Below, piece by piece: positions 33,818 through 46,364 of a stretch of DNA of 64,000 nucleotides. The translations under genes and the position numbers were made by a program. Origin of the DNA: Elmis aenea (taxonomy: Eukaryota > Arthropoda > Insecta > Coleoptera > Elmidae); NCBI GenBank assembly GCA_947652605.1, contig OX393579.1, forward strand, positions 40,058,970 to 40,122,969, in the 5' to 3' direction. The notes under the pieces are model-generated. The model had not been told where the DNA came from and ran no database searches. It worked only from the letters and a program-made list of their open reading frames with translations. Within the stretch, counting starts at the first letter, position 1, and each line of letters opens with the position of its first letter.

Positions 33818-35693
33818 CAGGGCCCGATCTAGCTTTTCAGCCGCCCTGGGCAAAAATGATTTTTGCCGCCCTTTATATTTAATTATAAATTATTTTTTTA
33901 AGCATAATTTTTTGCATTGAGTGTAATTTTTGCAGGTATTTTGAATAACAAGTCTTTTGTTTCATAAAAAAATTTAAATCCATAAAAATCAGTAACATGA
34001 AATGAAAAATATAAGTAGGAGATAGGTACATGTTTTTTCTTAAAAAAAAAAGAAACAACACAAAATATTTTTTTTAAATTAATAAAAAAACAACATAAAA
34101 ATTAAATATTTTACTGCTTCGCGAGGGATATTCAAATTATTATTATATGCAACGACAGATTGGTATAACATATATCACAATATACAGGATGTTGACTGAA
34201 AATATCGTACAAAGGACTATACCATGCAAAATTAAATATTTGCAAATATTGGCTTCCATGATTATTTTACGACAAAAGTGTAAACATAAAAGTTTTTCAT
34301 AATCAAAAACTACTTAAGATTCTTCACTTGCATTTTCAATTTGGTTACCATTTTCGCTCCCATGCGTTAACATCAGCAAAATGGCACAATTTTTAAATTT
34401 TTATAGGCATTTCTCACTTTTCTAGAATTATTTGAAATTTTTACTAAATAAATATGAAATGGGAAATAAATAAGCGCTATTATATCTTGCATGAAGGTAA
34501 GTTTAATGTGATCTAAATTTTAAAAGTGCAGTTGGCATCATTTTCGGAAAATAACAGTGTTTAAAAAAACTCTACACGCCAGGACGCTACAAAGACAAAG
34601 ATATCTGAGTTCTGTTTGTTGCAAAAACTTCGTTAATATTTTGTAATAAATTCGTCTTGATATAGTAGTGACCTATTTATATAAATAAAAAAAAGTTCTC
34701 ATATGTGTCATTTTACGCTACACGCGCTTTCCAAAATTTACGAGGTCGCACCTTAAAGTTATTTGTCAGGTAAAGAATAATTTTTCACAGTACAATTTGG
34801 CCAATCGATGAGAATAATTTTAAAAAATCGCCGAAATATGATAATAAATAAGGAAGATCAAGTTTTACCTATAAAAAATAATTTAAAACGCAAATTTTTC
34901 ACCTTTCATAAAATTACGTCGTAATTTTACGTCGTAAAATGATTGGGAGAAATGATCAGGAGAGCCAACAGTTGCAACTAATTAATTTTGCATGCTAAAG
35001 TAAGGTGTCCAATTTTTTCTCACAAGTTTCGGGGACACTAACCAAGGGTTATGAAAAAAAACTCGACGATTTTTCGAGGAAATCATGCAAAATTCAATTA
35101 AAGAGCGGAAAGTTAAAACTCGGACAGTTTTGCTCATTTCGAAACTTCCTCCTATTCCAGTTTTCGTTTCCAATGAGCGATTACATTGTTGCAATATATT
35201 GCCAGACTATAGGATTTGCATAATTTTGCAGCAATGCCGTACCATAGCTTCCATTAATTATTTTAAAAATTCATGAGAAAATTATGTAAATCAGGACAAG
35301 AATTATCCGGGACTTGGGTCTTGTTTCGGGGACTGTCCCCGAAAATCGGGGACGAATGATCACCTTATGGTAACTTATGGTAAAGTCCTTTTGTACAATA
35401 CTCTCAGTCAACCTTGTATGTAAAACATAGTAAGTAACATTAAGTAAGAGAATTAGAATAAAAATAAATTTCAAAGTGGAATGATTAACTTTAAACTAAT
35501 CCTAAACGCTTTACCATTGGAGAACTATTATTGTACCCACTCTAAAGTACACTAATACTCTGATGTATTTCTGTATACTCTGCTTTTTATTGGTTTTTAT
35601 TGATTTTAATTTTCTCTTTCTACCAATTTTGCCGCCCCCAAATTTGCCGCTCTGGGCAGTTGCCCTGCTCGCGCCCCCCTGGATCGGGCCCTG
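33818..35693. mobile_element. hAT-type element, CAGGGCCCGATC ends, perfect 8-bp duplication
   Basis: The left end CAGGGCCCGATCTAGC and the complement of the right end CAGGGCCCGATCCAGG match. ATTGTGCT is duplicated perfectly at 33810-33817 and 35694-35701. Subterminal GCCGCCC and TTTTGCC motifs occur near both ends. No transposase could be read in its 1.88 kb. A second, smaller TAAGGTG element lies inside at 35001-35367, and an unpaired TA-CAGGATGTTGACTG end at about 34185. Confidence 0.92.
35001..35367. mobile_element. Nested TAAGGTG-type MITE (367 bp)
   Basis: The left end TAAGGTGTCCAATTTTTTCT and the complement of the right end TAAGGTGATCATTCGTCCCC share the heptamer TAAGGTG. Both sides carry subterminal CGGGGAC motifs (near 35030 and 35330-35350). 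It resembles the hAT at 17498 only at the tips, so it is a related but separate non-autonomous family. No exact duplication is visible. Confidence 0.62.
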
Positions 35694-35937
35694 ATTGTGC
35701 TTAAAAACGAATAATTTGTGCATCAAAATAATAAATATTTAGCACTAAATAAATATTATATTTGTAGTGTGCGCTAACATTAATCTTTTGTGCGTTAAAT
35801 TATTATTTTAATTTTAAATGAAATATTCTTATATGGGCATAATGTGAAATACATTTTAAAAGTTAAAAAAATTATTGTGTATTTACTTACAAGGGAACGT
35901 CACGATACGTTGTCGCTAGAATTTGATTAAGGCTGTG

Positions 35938-36562
35938 TTTATTGCATCAAGGACATCAAAATTAAATGTTTTCCAGAGTTATGTGTCACTGGCCATTTGC
36001 TTCGGAAAATAGGGAAAAAACTGAAAAATTGGTATAAAAAGGTCATTTTTGCGATCGCTTTGGCCATGAAACCGTCAGAGACAAAATCGAAATTGTACTA
36101 TTTACCAATGCACACATCCTTTGCAAGTAAAATGGTGCAAAGTTTTTGAACAAATCTTGAACTGTTGAGAAAAACATCAAAAACGAAACCCCTACAAAAG
36201 CGCTATGATTTGAGAAGTTGTAGTATATATATCTGTATAACTAAGTTTAAGCGACTTGCATTTGCATAGGCGTTTAACATAGGAAAAACAGTTTTTACAA
36301 AGACCTCGTTTTTTTGCGTTTTTCTCCGGAAGCGTTTAAGGTTTTTTTTATAAACTTTGCACCATTTTACTTGCAAAGGATGCGCGCATTGGTAAATAGA
36401 AAAATTTTGATTTTGTCTCTGACGGTTTAATGGCTAACGCGATCGCAAAAATTATTTTTATCATTCAGTTTTTCAGTTTTTTCCCTGTTTTTCCGAAGAA
36501 AATGGCCAGTGGCACGTATGACTCTGGAAAACATTTAGTTTTGATGTTCTTGATGCAATAAA
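35938..36562. repeat. Fold-back element, TTTATTGCATCAAG ends
   Basis: Arms beginning TTTATTGCATCAAGGACATC are inverted across about 625 bases. Shared blocks are AAATGTTTTCCAGAGT, CACTGGCCATTT, GCGATCGC, GTCAGAGACAAAATC and TTTACCAATGC. The loop holds CGTTTTTTTGCG-like sequence and no coding signal. Target duplication is not evident. Confidence 0.85.
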
Positions 36563-39397
36563 CTGGTTAGAAATATAGTATAGTATACTACATTTAAACG
36601 CAAAACATGACTGCAAACGCAGTCATGCTTATCCTGGACTGATTTATTCTGACTGTATATGCAGACGTCTCAGTTTATCACTCCAAAATGACTGGATATG
36701 CAGCCGCTGTCCGCGAACGTGTTAAATTTCTTATACCAGCGATAAATTGTAGCCAAGAAGGCGCTTGTTCACTAAAAGCTGGATCCAAAATTTCTTGGCA
36801 CTAATAAGCGCTTAAATCCGTAAAATTATAATTTTAAAATGCTGTCAGGTCAATTCAATTTTTTTTACTCACTACTATTTTACGAATTTAAAAACCTAGG
36901 ACCTATCCATTTGACTTTGACGCACTTAAACCTCAAACGACTTCGTTTTGAATAAATCAGCTTGACCCTCGAATATATAAAAAACTTTAATTTTAACTTC
37001 ATTTATAACTTCCTTATTATCAACAGTAAAAACTTAAAATTAGAATATGAATGAAAACCTAGTGTGGGTGACTATTTTCATTTTAAATAAATAATATTTA
37101 TAATTATTGTCCTTATATAATTTTATTATTGTAATTATTATATCATACTTATATTATAATTATATTTTGTTTGATTATTCCTTTAAGCTAAACATGATTA
37201 GTTATTTATTCACCTGTAAATCGTCACTTAAACAGTGTTGTTAATGTGGTTTTTATTACTTAAATAAATATTATGTTACTAATAATGTTGTTAGTAGATG
37301 GTATGAATGAACAAAAATTAATAAAATCAAATTAGCACGTGTTTAAATTAATACTCGACGCATACCTTGCATAGTTATTGTGTAACTTGCGTTTCATAAC
37401 ATAGAAAAGTGAGTGATCATATTGTTCTGATATGTCGTAAGGAAATAACAAATATCGATTCTCTATTTAAACGTAAGAGAGTGTGAAAGGGTCTGCTCTG
37501 GGCCCTAAAAGGTAAAACTCATTAAGTTACAGATACTTAATTACTTTGTGATAAAAAGTACAAGGAGAAAGTGGCTAGAACTGTTGTTGGTTGTTAGGGT
37601 GTTGGCGTCAAGTAATACTTATTGATGTCGAAGAATTGTACTTTAATGAGTGACGCAGTCATAGACAGTGAGCGAGAATGTGTGTTACGAATTTTATTGT
37701 TAAAGTAAAAGATCAAAGTAAAAAAAAAACAATTCATTGGAGAACAGATATTTTTGTGTTTTGTATACAGGGGGGCCACTTAGTGCTTATTTCCTTTGTA
37801 TGTGGTTTTTTAAAAATTGAAAAATTCCCAAAACAAAGTTTGTTGGGGATCATTAGTTACCTACATAGGTACCTAAAATTATTTTTAATTATATCGAGTG
37901 TTTTGCGTTGGCGTACCGATATGCAACTTTTTTGCTTTAAATACAACCTGTATATTTATCACTTTTTATATTTCCAAATCAAATCCCTTTGAACAATTTA
38001 AAAGGTTGTTTGTACCTAAAATCAATCGGTTTTGAGTTATTATCGCCAGAACAATATACAACCTAACGGCAAACGTATTAGACAAACGTTATAAGTTACG
38101 ACGTATTTAGTGTGTTTTGTTTTAACTGGACTGTAGGTATACTGTGTGTATAGCTATAATGAGACGTATTTTAATTGTAAAAAGTGAATTTGCTGAGCTT
38201 TTAAGAATTTATAATTTCTAAACGATTAGTTTAATTGACTGAAAATTAACAACTATTTAAAGAATGTGTTGTCAACAGCAAAATATGTAAAATTTTAAAT
38301 ACTTTTTCTGGTTGGTAATAAATGCTATTCATAACAAAATATTGCTAATCTTATCGTTAAATGTAGGTACAATATATAATAAATTAAAACTGCCAGAATT
38401 ACATTATCTGTATGTGTCGATTTTACATTTGTATTTTGACAAACTATGTTTGTCACAGGCATGTAGATTTACCGAGTACCTCTATTATTAATAAAAAGAA
38501 TTTACGAAAAGTTACATCGTTTTATTATTACGCTAAAATGTGATTATATTTAATGAATTATTCATGAAGTACGAAATGAGCATTGTAAAAAACAAGTTTT
38601 TTTAAGTTTTCGCACTCAATTAGCCATTGACTACTCTGATAAGGTGTGTGAATTATAATTGTATTAAAACTTTCGCTTGAAATTTAAATATATTAAATGG
38701 CAGTGCAAAAATATTAGAAGATGATGGTAATTAAACCGTGTATTCTCAAGTGAAAAAACTATATGTACATTAAAATACTAAAATGATGACAATAAAGCTG
38801 TTGGCACGATAAAAAAATACAATGTATCTCGGAAAATATTTTGCACTACCAAAAAAATACAAACAAAATTTTTACAACAATATATTCCACATAGTCTGGT
38901 AGAGGGTCTCACTTTTCGCTTTTTTCATGACAATCACAAAGCCTATAAATTTCATTCAGGCGAACGCTTATTGCGTTAAAAAAATATGAATAGGTATATC
39001 AAATGAAGAGTGATTCTTATTCATTTAAACTTAACCAAAAAAGGTCTTAAAAGACATTTGTGTGTTTTTGCCTTCTCACTGTCACCATCTTCAGGAATTA
39101 AGTTGGCGACCGCTCCTATTTTCTAGACGAGCCTCGTATAGCGTTCAATAATAATTGAAAGCTATTAAAAATAATAGATACATTTAGATAGATTCTTGTA
39201 AGGAGGCGTTCGTCCTTTCAAGGTCGAATATTTCATTGACTTGTACCACGCAAAAATATGAAAATTAGTTATATAATTTAGTAAGTCTATTACAAATATG
39301 TTGGCGATTGACGCGGATTTTATTTCAATCTCACTTTCATATAGGAAAGTGGTTATAATTAGAAAACTCCAAGTCTTGGTGACATTTGTGTCTTATA
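36563..39397. other. No recognised gene in 2.8 kb
   Basis: The only visible structure is a small cluster at 36618-36710, where ATGACTGCAAACGCAGTCAT is a perfect palindrome. It is followed by two related copies, GACTGTATATGCAG and GACTGGATATGCAG, about 40-45 bases apart. The remaining sequence is anonymous and very AT-rich. Confidence 0.45.
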
Positions 39398-39399
39398 TA

Positions 39400-40749
39400 C
39401 AGGGCGTTCCAGATAACATTTCCAGCATTGGGATATCGCGTATTTTAAGAGATACGGGTTTGCTTAAATTATATAATTATTCCTTAGTATGAGAGAAGCC
39501 ACAATCAATTTTTAAAAGTATAAAATTCCTCGTACTTCAAATGTTATAGCAAAAATTATAAAAATGTCGAATTTCTTTTTTCTCTAATACATTTTCTATC
39601 TTAATTATTACATCAATTTTATTTGTACCTCCATAAGGTACTTTTTTAATGTAGAATGTAAATATAATTTTTTTGGGATATTGCCCCCAACTTCATTTTT
39701 TCTTAGGGGTCGTCAAGTTGGCTTTGGAATAGTGAAATGTGGTTTTTCCCTTTTTCTAATGATGTGTGTTTTGTCATATATATTTAAATAAATAACTCAG
39801 AAAATCCAGCAAAACCGTATTCTACCAATATTATTCTAAGTTAGTTATGAAACATGTTAAACGAGCAAATTAGCTTTGATACTGTCAAATGTGCCTTTTT
39901 CTCCTCTTTCTGACGATATACCTGTTGTCATATCTTTTTAAATAAATAACTTAGAACATCAAGAAAAACCGTCATCATATTTCATAGCTGAAGCTAACTC
40001 AGAATTATATTTATAATATAGTTTTCTTGATTTTCTGAGTTACTCGTATTTATAAAAATATATATGACGTGATATATCATTAGAAAGAGGACAAAAAGCA
40101 CATTTAATTACTCCAAAGCCAACTTGCCCGTTAAACATGTTTCATGGCTAACTTAGAATAATAATATTTGTAAAATACGATTTGTTTTAATTTTCTGAGC
40201 TATTTATTTGAATAGATATGACAAAAGATAATTCGTTAGAAAGAGAAGAAAAAAGCACATTACCAGTATCCAAAGCTTACTTGTCCGTTCATTATGTTTC
40301 ATAGCTAACTTAGAATTATATTATTCAAATACAATATTTTTTTTAATTTTCTAAAATATTTACAGTTATAGGGATGACAAGGGATATATCGTTAGGAAGA
40401 GGAAAAAATGCACATTTAACTATTCCAAAGCCAACTTGACGGCCCATAACAAAAGATGAAGTTAAGGAAAATATTTCAAAAATAATAAGTACATTCTGCA
40501 TAAAAAGTACCTAAAGGAGGTACAAATAAAATTGATTTAATGATTAAGACACAGAAGTTATGACAGAGAATAGAAATTCGACATTTTCTTATTTGTTGTT
40601 ATAACATTTGAAGTACGAGAAATTATGTACTTTTAAAAATTGATTGTGGCTCTTCTCATACTAAGGAATAATTCATCTAATTTAAGCAAACCTGTATCTA
40701 TTATAATACGCGAGATCGCCATGCTGGAAATGTTATCTGGGACACCCTG
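39400..40749. mobile_element. Palindromic CAGGGTGTCCCAG family, copy 3, with internal tandem repeats
   Basis: The left end is CAGGGCGTTCCAGATAACAT and the complement of the right end is CAGGGTGTCCCAGATAACAT, with TA on both sides (39398-39399, 40750-40751). The outer arms match copies 1 and 4. The middle does not carry the helix-turn-helix loop; it is made of tandem units of about 150-160 bases, marked by AAAGCACATT at about 40095, 40252 and 40405 and by the complement at about 39737 and 39885. This is a divergent subfamily expanded from its own inner arm sequence. Confidence 0.85.
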
Positions 40750-40751
40750 TA

Positions 40752-42865
40752 TGTATAAATCCTGTATATTTATACACAACAAATATATCCTGTGTCGATG
40801 TGTTCTGGATTCGCTACGCTCTCAATAAAGTGCTACTTGTATTACTCACTACCATTTCGCTTCGAGCAATTTAGAATGTTACCGGTTTTTGCTAGATCGT
40901 GCAACAATATAACAAAGTTCAGTTTCTGCAGTTATAAATAATTTTAGCCTTGGCTGATGCTGCTTGCTGCAAGATCCTGATAAAAGACCATTGTACAATA
41001 AAAAGCGTGGTCTGGTAGACCGTATACTTACTAGTATAAATTAATGTCACCGTCAAAAATCGAAAATTGTGACATTAAGTCTCGATGATTTTATTATATT
41101 GTTGAGAAGGTTGTAAGAACTTCGTGGTAAAATTAAAGAAAATTAGGTTTAAGGTAAATTTCAATTTCTCACAAACGTTTTTTTAGTTTAGTCTTAGCAA
41201 ATAATGTAGCGAAATTAGAAGAGCTGGTTGTATGATTATCTTTTATTTCATGGATTAATTGCAGAAACGAATTTGAGTTCGTAGAATTTCAACTTAAAAA
41301 AAAAATATATATTTGTAAAACTACAATATCTTGGCACGATTTAGTCCAAATTAATGCATTCAAACGATTACCCAACTCACTAATCATGTAGAAATAATTC
41401 TAAATAGTATTTTAGCGAACAGAGACAAAATAAGTGATATAATCCTTTTAACTATTATGTAATGTTATTGTATACTTAAAGACAATATTGCCACAAAATA
41501 TTATGCCACAAATTTCAAGGAATATCTATACGAATATTTTCTCCTATCATGTGATCTACTTTACTAGGAAAAAAAGAAAAGTGTGGCTTTAAAAAGTTAC
41601 CAGAGCAGCAAGAATTTGTTAGTATTTTATTTAATATTAGTGATTGGAAAAGTGAGTTCATGTTTCCGTTATATAATCATCTGCTTTAATTGTAAAATAA
41701 GGAAGCGTCATTGTACATGCATAATTTCACATTAAGTTGTGATAAGAATAACCAGGAAAACCTATATACATTAATTAAATATATTAGATTAAGAAATAAG
41801 AATCCTAATGAAGTAGTAAATGAAAATTGTTTATATTTATTTAACACTTTCCGTGATAAAACGACAATAATAGTATTCATGACACATAGTTTGTACAAAT
41901 ATGGGAGGATGGCCTTACCAAGTGTGCCAATTAAAATTATCATCTACGTATATCTCTTGAGGAAAATTTCCGACAAGCAATGTCAAATGTCAAATAACAG
42001 TTTAGAATTTTTAATAACTCATTATGACATAGCGTAATAAAATTTTTCTAGGTAACCAAGAAAATCAAATTTTTCCTATAATAAGTTATTAGATGTAAAT
42101 AAACTTACTTTATTAACAAACAGTCTATAGTAGACGTGAGTTTATTAGATAGAGACAGATTATCTAACCAAGGGCGACCGATCAGTATGCAGGGTCGATC
42201 AAAAATTTATTTGGTGACCTACCTGCCTTTGTCTGTGCAAATTTATGTATTATTTTTTAAGTTTTGACAGAGGTAACTTCATATAAAGTACTTTATACTT
42301 GTGTCGCTGGCGTAGAGATTATTTAAAATAAAATATAAAACTATCCATGAACTGTGCATATGGCCAATAAAATTATATTGGATGTTTAATTATTCTACAG
42401 ACAAATTTTAGGAGTTGATTATTTAAAGGAGAGTAGTGTGATTAAAAAAATTGTTTTTTTTTGTATAATATCCGATTGTTACTATTCTCAACTTAACCTG
42501 TAAGCAAAACATAACGCTAGATTTGAAACACTGGAGTGTTTACTTACCGAGTTTTATAAATTTTTAACTCTATTAAAAATATCATGCTTAATAAAATACG
42601 TAGACTCTGAAGTTAAACAACTTTTGGCAAAAATCTTATCGTACCTGGGCGATAGTCATGAATTGAATATACATAAGTATTATAAAAATTGTTAAAGATA
42701 TTGTCCAGTACTTCCAGTGATAAATACACAACCACGAGACTTGTCTTGTAAAATATTATGACTTGGTTGTAAGATACTGTGAATAGTTGTTAATTTTGGA
42801 TAATATTTATGTTGTTTTAAGCTTGAAATAACTACTTCAAATTACAATAAAACGTCAGCTGATTA
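40752..42865. other. No recognised gene
   Basis: A 108-codon open frame at 41711-42037 on the plus strand resembles no family I know and has AT-driven composition. No transposon ends are seen. Confidence 0.4.
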
Positions 42866-42867
42866 TA

Positions 42868-43637
42868 CCGGGTGATTCAGTTTGACTGTCGCACCCCTAT
42901 AACTTTTTAATTATTGAAAATAATCCCAATAAACCCTATAATTTTGGAAACGGCGACAAATTCTCTAATAAGTGATGTGCATTTGTTATCTCTACGATGC
43001 GTATGTCAAATATCAAATCCGTGATAGGCAAGTGTTGTTCTTTAAATTACATAGTAACATAGTATACATTTTTTTTGTTGATTCGGATAGAGAATTAATT
43101 CTGAATCCCAGCATGCATTAAAAAAGTATGCGTACATAAGAAAATTTTCGAGAAAAATCAGTTCAAAATTTGTTCAAATTATAGCAAACAGTCTATTTAA
43201 CATAACAAAAACCGATTAAATCTTCAAAATTATATTATACCTAACTATCAATGGAAATTTATTAAAAATTAATTTTTAATAGAAATTAAAACAAATCATA
43301 AACGTTGGCATATTGATAGTTACTGTAATATTTTTAAGATTTGATCGGTTTTTGTTAAGTTAAATGGACTGTTTGCTATAATTTGAATAAAGTTCGAACT
43401 GATTTTTCTCGAAAATAATCTTATGTACGCATACTTTTTTAATACATGGTGGGATTCAGAATTAAATTCTCTATCCGAATCAACAAAAACATGTATAAGT
43501 ACTATGTAATTTAAAAAAACAAATGCACATCACTTAATTGAGAATTTTTCGCCGTTTCCAAAAACATAATGTTTGTTATGGTTATTTTCAATAATTATAA
43601 AGTTATAGGGGTGCGACAGTCAAACTGAATCACCCGG
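42868..43637. mobile_element. Palindromic CCGGGTGATTCAG MITE
   Basis: The left end CCGGGTGATTCAGTTTGACT and the complement of the right end are identical for at least 25 bases. TA flanks both sides (42866-42867, 43638-43639). The arms continue through GTCGCACCCCTATAACTTT and GGAAACGGCG. Near the centre, AAGATTTGATCGGTTTTTGT is mirrored. There is no protein. Its ends differ from CAGGGTG at one base. Confidence 0.93.
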
Positions 43638-43639
43638 TA

Positions 43640-44358
43640 TACTGTACCATAAACTACAATTGATTTTTATTTTTCTCGAACACTTTAAACTCAGCCATTT
43701 GATCACAGTTATAATTTAGTATATTAAGATGTTATTGAAATATTAAAATTAAATTTATCTGGTTATTTGGTCTTTTGTGAGAATTTAAGCACATAAAAAA
43801 ATTCTTTGATGAGTTTAAAATGCATATAACACACTTTTTTTCCGATTATAAAATACACTACAGATAATTGCTATTTAATTGGACAACCTAATTAATATTT
43901 AATACACACAAATAATAAAACCTATGTAAATAAAGTAGTCACATTAAACCAAATCTTAATTGTAAAAAATTACCAGTTATGCTTAATTGCTTTAGTGCAA
44001 ATTGTTTCCTTGAAAAATTGGATTTTATCTCGTGGGAAAATTATTGATATAAACACAAATGTATATTTATGACATGTATTATACAAATGCCCGTATATGT
44101 GAGGTGTGATATAATTACTGGAGTGTCTTTTACGCTCGATTGAAACAGATACACATGGTAGCAGATATTTGTATGTAATGTACATTCGTTAGTCCATGAT
44201 ACTTTTTTCTTTTCATAGCAATACATACATACATACATCGATCTTTTCCGCATGCTTACACTGTGTGTATATGTAGCACTAAAAAAATTGACATTTAACA
44301 TTTTAAGTCATCAATATACTACAAATATAATTTTTATTAAACGAAATTCACTGTGTAT
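43640..44358. other. No recognised gene
   Basis: A short (ATAC)n run lies near 44222. No gene or element end is recognised. Confidence 0.4.
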
Positions 44359-44858
44359 ATGTTACGCAGAATTAGTGAACTTGCTAGTTCGTGAAATATG
44401 CATTTTTTTCGCCGAATTCGTGACACAGGCAGAACTTTTGTTGAGTTTGTGAAATGATTAATACCTCGCCTAGTACTTGAAATCGGCACTTGTTTAATTC
44501 GCGAAATAGGCAAAACATTAAAAAAAAAAAACACTTTTACAAACCTTTAACCTGGCCCTCATCAACTAGGTCACTGATAGAGGACCAAATAAAAGGTTGG
44601 TCAAAGTTTTTTTTAATGCTAAATTATACATTTAACCGTTATTAGCATATGCATACATTTACTAGTGAGTGTATACATTTACGGAGTTTACGCTTTTAGT
44701 GCAACTTTAAATTGCAATCTATCTATTTTGTAAAGTACCTGTACTACACACAGTATTGTTTGTTTCACGAACTCGGTAGACACTCTGCCTAGTTCATGAA
44801 TTCAGCAAAAATATGCCCATTTCAAGAACTTGGCAAGTTCACTGATTCGGCGTAACAT
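44359..44858. mobile_element. Palindromic MITE with GAATTCGTGAAATAGGC arm repeats, copy 1
   Basis: The ends are ATGTTACGCAGAATTAGTGA and the complement of TCACTGATTCGGCGTAACAT. Each arm carries three to four degenerate copies of a motif like GAATTCGTGAAATAGGC at roughly 40-base spacing, inverted between the two arms. The centre contains CCTTTAACCTGGCCCTC. A second copy is at 56550-56959. There is no coding capacity. Confidence 0.8.
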
Positions 44859-44879
44859 TTACCGGGTGTAACTGAAATC

Positions 44880-44985
44880 GGCTCACCTTTAATTTTGATT
44901 TTAAACAAATAACATTTTAGACATGTGGTATGTGCAAAAAGCCGAATTTTCTGAACATACTAGTATTTTTTATCATTACTTCCGC
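44880..44985. repeat. Partial copy of the repeat at 17030-17110
   Basis: ACATTTTAGACATGTGGTAT followed by GTGCAAAAAGCCGA and ATTACTTCCG parallels 17030-17110 in the same order. It starts just after a CCGGGTGTAACTGAAATC stretch and stops at the LINE tail that follows. Confidence 0.5.
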
Positions 44986-44989
44986 AGAG

Positions 44990-45665
44990 GTGGTTTCCTT
45001 TCGGGTTCCTGTAGTGCGACCTATTGGTCTATTGTACCCTCTGATGATAGCCTCTTAGAGAAGTCCTGTGTTTTTGAAAAACTCTAGGATTTTCTTTAAG
45101 GGTGTTTTCTTAACTCTTCTTGGTTGGCTTTTTCCATCCCTAGAAGTCTACGTCGATAGGGTGTGAATCCTTCACACTGGCATATTACGTGAAGAGGAGT
45201 TTCTTCTTCTTCACCACATCCTCTGCATATATCGGTCTCTGAGAGCCATTTAATGTAGAAGTATTTGTTTAGCCCACAGTGTCCTGTAACGAGTCCTGTG
45301 GCTGCTCTGATGTTTGCTCTGCTCATCCTGAGCATTTCTTCTTTCTTTGATTTAGAGACAGGTTAGCCTTAGAATGGGCTTGTCCTGCAAATTTTTCCAA
45401 TGAGCATTATGTTCTTGTATTAATATGTCACTAAGACACCGCTTGGCTGTTCCACAGGATGTACCAACTGCGGGTTCTGGTCGGAAGAAAACTGTATCGC
45501 TGCCAATTTTGACTAGGCGATCTGTTTTCTCGTTCCCTGGTATTTTGGTGTGCTCTGAACACCATACCTGTTTAAGATTATTCCTGCTTCCCAGCACGTT
45601 AAGTACCCGTATGCAGTTCAGAACAAGTCCTGAGTTTACTTCCGACGAGCCAAGAGCTTGAACAT
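44990..45665 (-). pseudogene. RNase H-bearing LINE tail, copy 1
   Basis: On the minus strand the upstream part is LGSSEVNSGLVLNC and NVLGSRNNLKQVWCSEHTKI, then PGNEKTDRLVKIGSDTVFF, the end of an RNase H domain. After a frameshift near 45345 it reads MLRMSRANIRAATGLVTGHC, then LSETDICRGCGEEEETPLHV and ICQCEGF, a cysteine-histidine tail. RNase H plus this CGxxEET-C tail is typical of I/R1-type LINEs. It is 5'-truncated at about 45665. Beyond the stop, the last 100 bases match copy 2. Confidence 0.88.
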
Positions 45666-46364
45666 GCTTGTATGTTTTACCAATTTACTCATAAAAATTG
45701 TTGTTTCATACAAAATATGTTGCATTGAAACATTTTAGCATGCCCAGAGTGGCTTTCTCCCACAAACATGTACTCTTATGCAAGAACCACTGGTTAACAG
45801 TATATTAAAACACTGTCATTCCATGAATTTATTTGTGTTAGGATTGCAGTTACGTATTTATTTATTGTAACTGATTATAGTTTGACCGGATTACGCAAAA
45901 TATATTTAATTTAATATCTGGCGTGTTTTATAACAATAGAATGGTAAATACATATACTTTGTCACTGTCGATAACGAAGGTTGAGATATTATTAACTTTA
46001 AATAATTAACAGTCATGTTCATGTACGTACACATTGGTTTTATTGCGGTATTTTGTCATTTTGCAAGGTTGTATCGTGTTTTGCGGATATTTTAAAGTTA
46101 TCTGTAATATTTTCAATAACCAAGAAATTATAGGATAGGTATTGAGTATGTTATTTAGTTCTTTTCTCATTAATATTGCAGTATATTTACAGCCAATAAG
46201 AATACGATAATAAAGTCATATACAATTTGTATTAAAAATCGAAGTGACGGTTTTTATTTATCCCACTACGATAAAAGACAATTTTGTACCACATATTTAT
46301 TTAAAAATACAAATAAATTGGTAAAGTATTTGACGCGTTACAAATACTACTTATATTATTTTTA
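45666..46364. other. No recognised gene
   Basis: Anonymous AT-rich sequence separating the two copies of the RNase H LINE tail. Confidence 0.4.

Noticed and set aside
35511..35726. Glycine-rich minus-strand frame GPIQGGASRATAQSGKFGGG
   Set aside because: It is the translated tip and duplication of the hAT-type element ending at 35693.
41711..42037. 108-codon plus-strand frame
   Set aside because: No recognisable motif, no gene context, composition follows the AT-rich background, and an overlapping frame exists on the other strand.
45425..45661. Plus-strand frame opposite the RNase H LINE
   Set aside because: Shadow of the minus-strand LINE protein.
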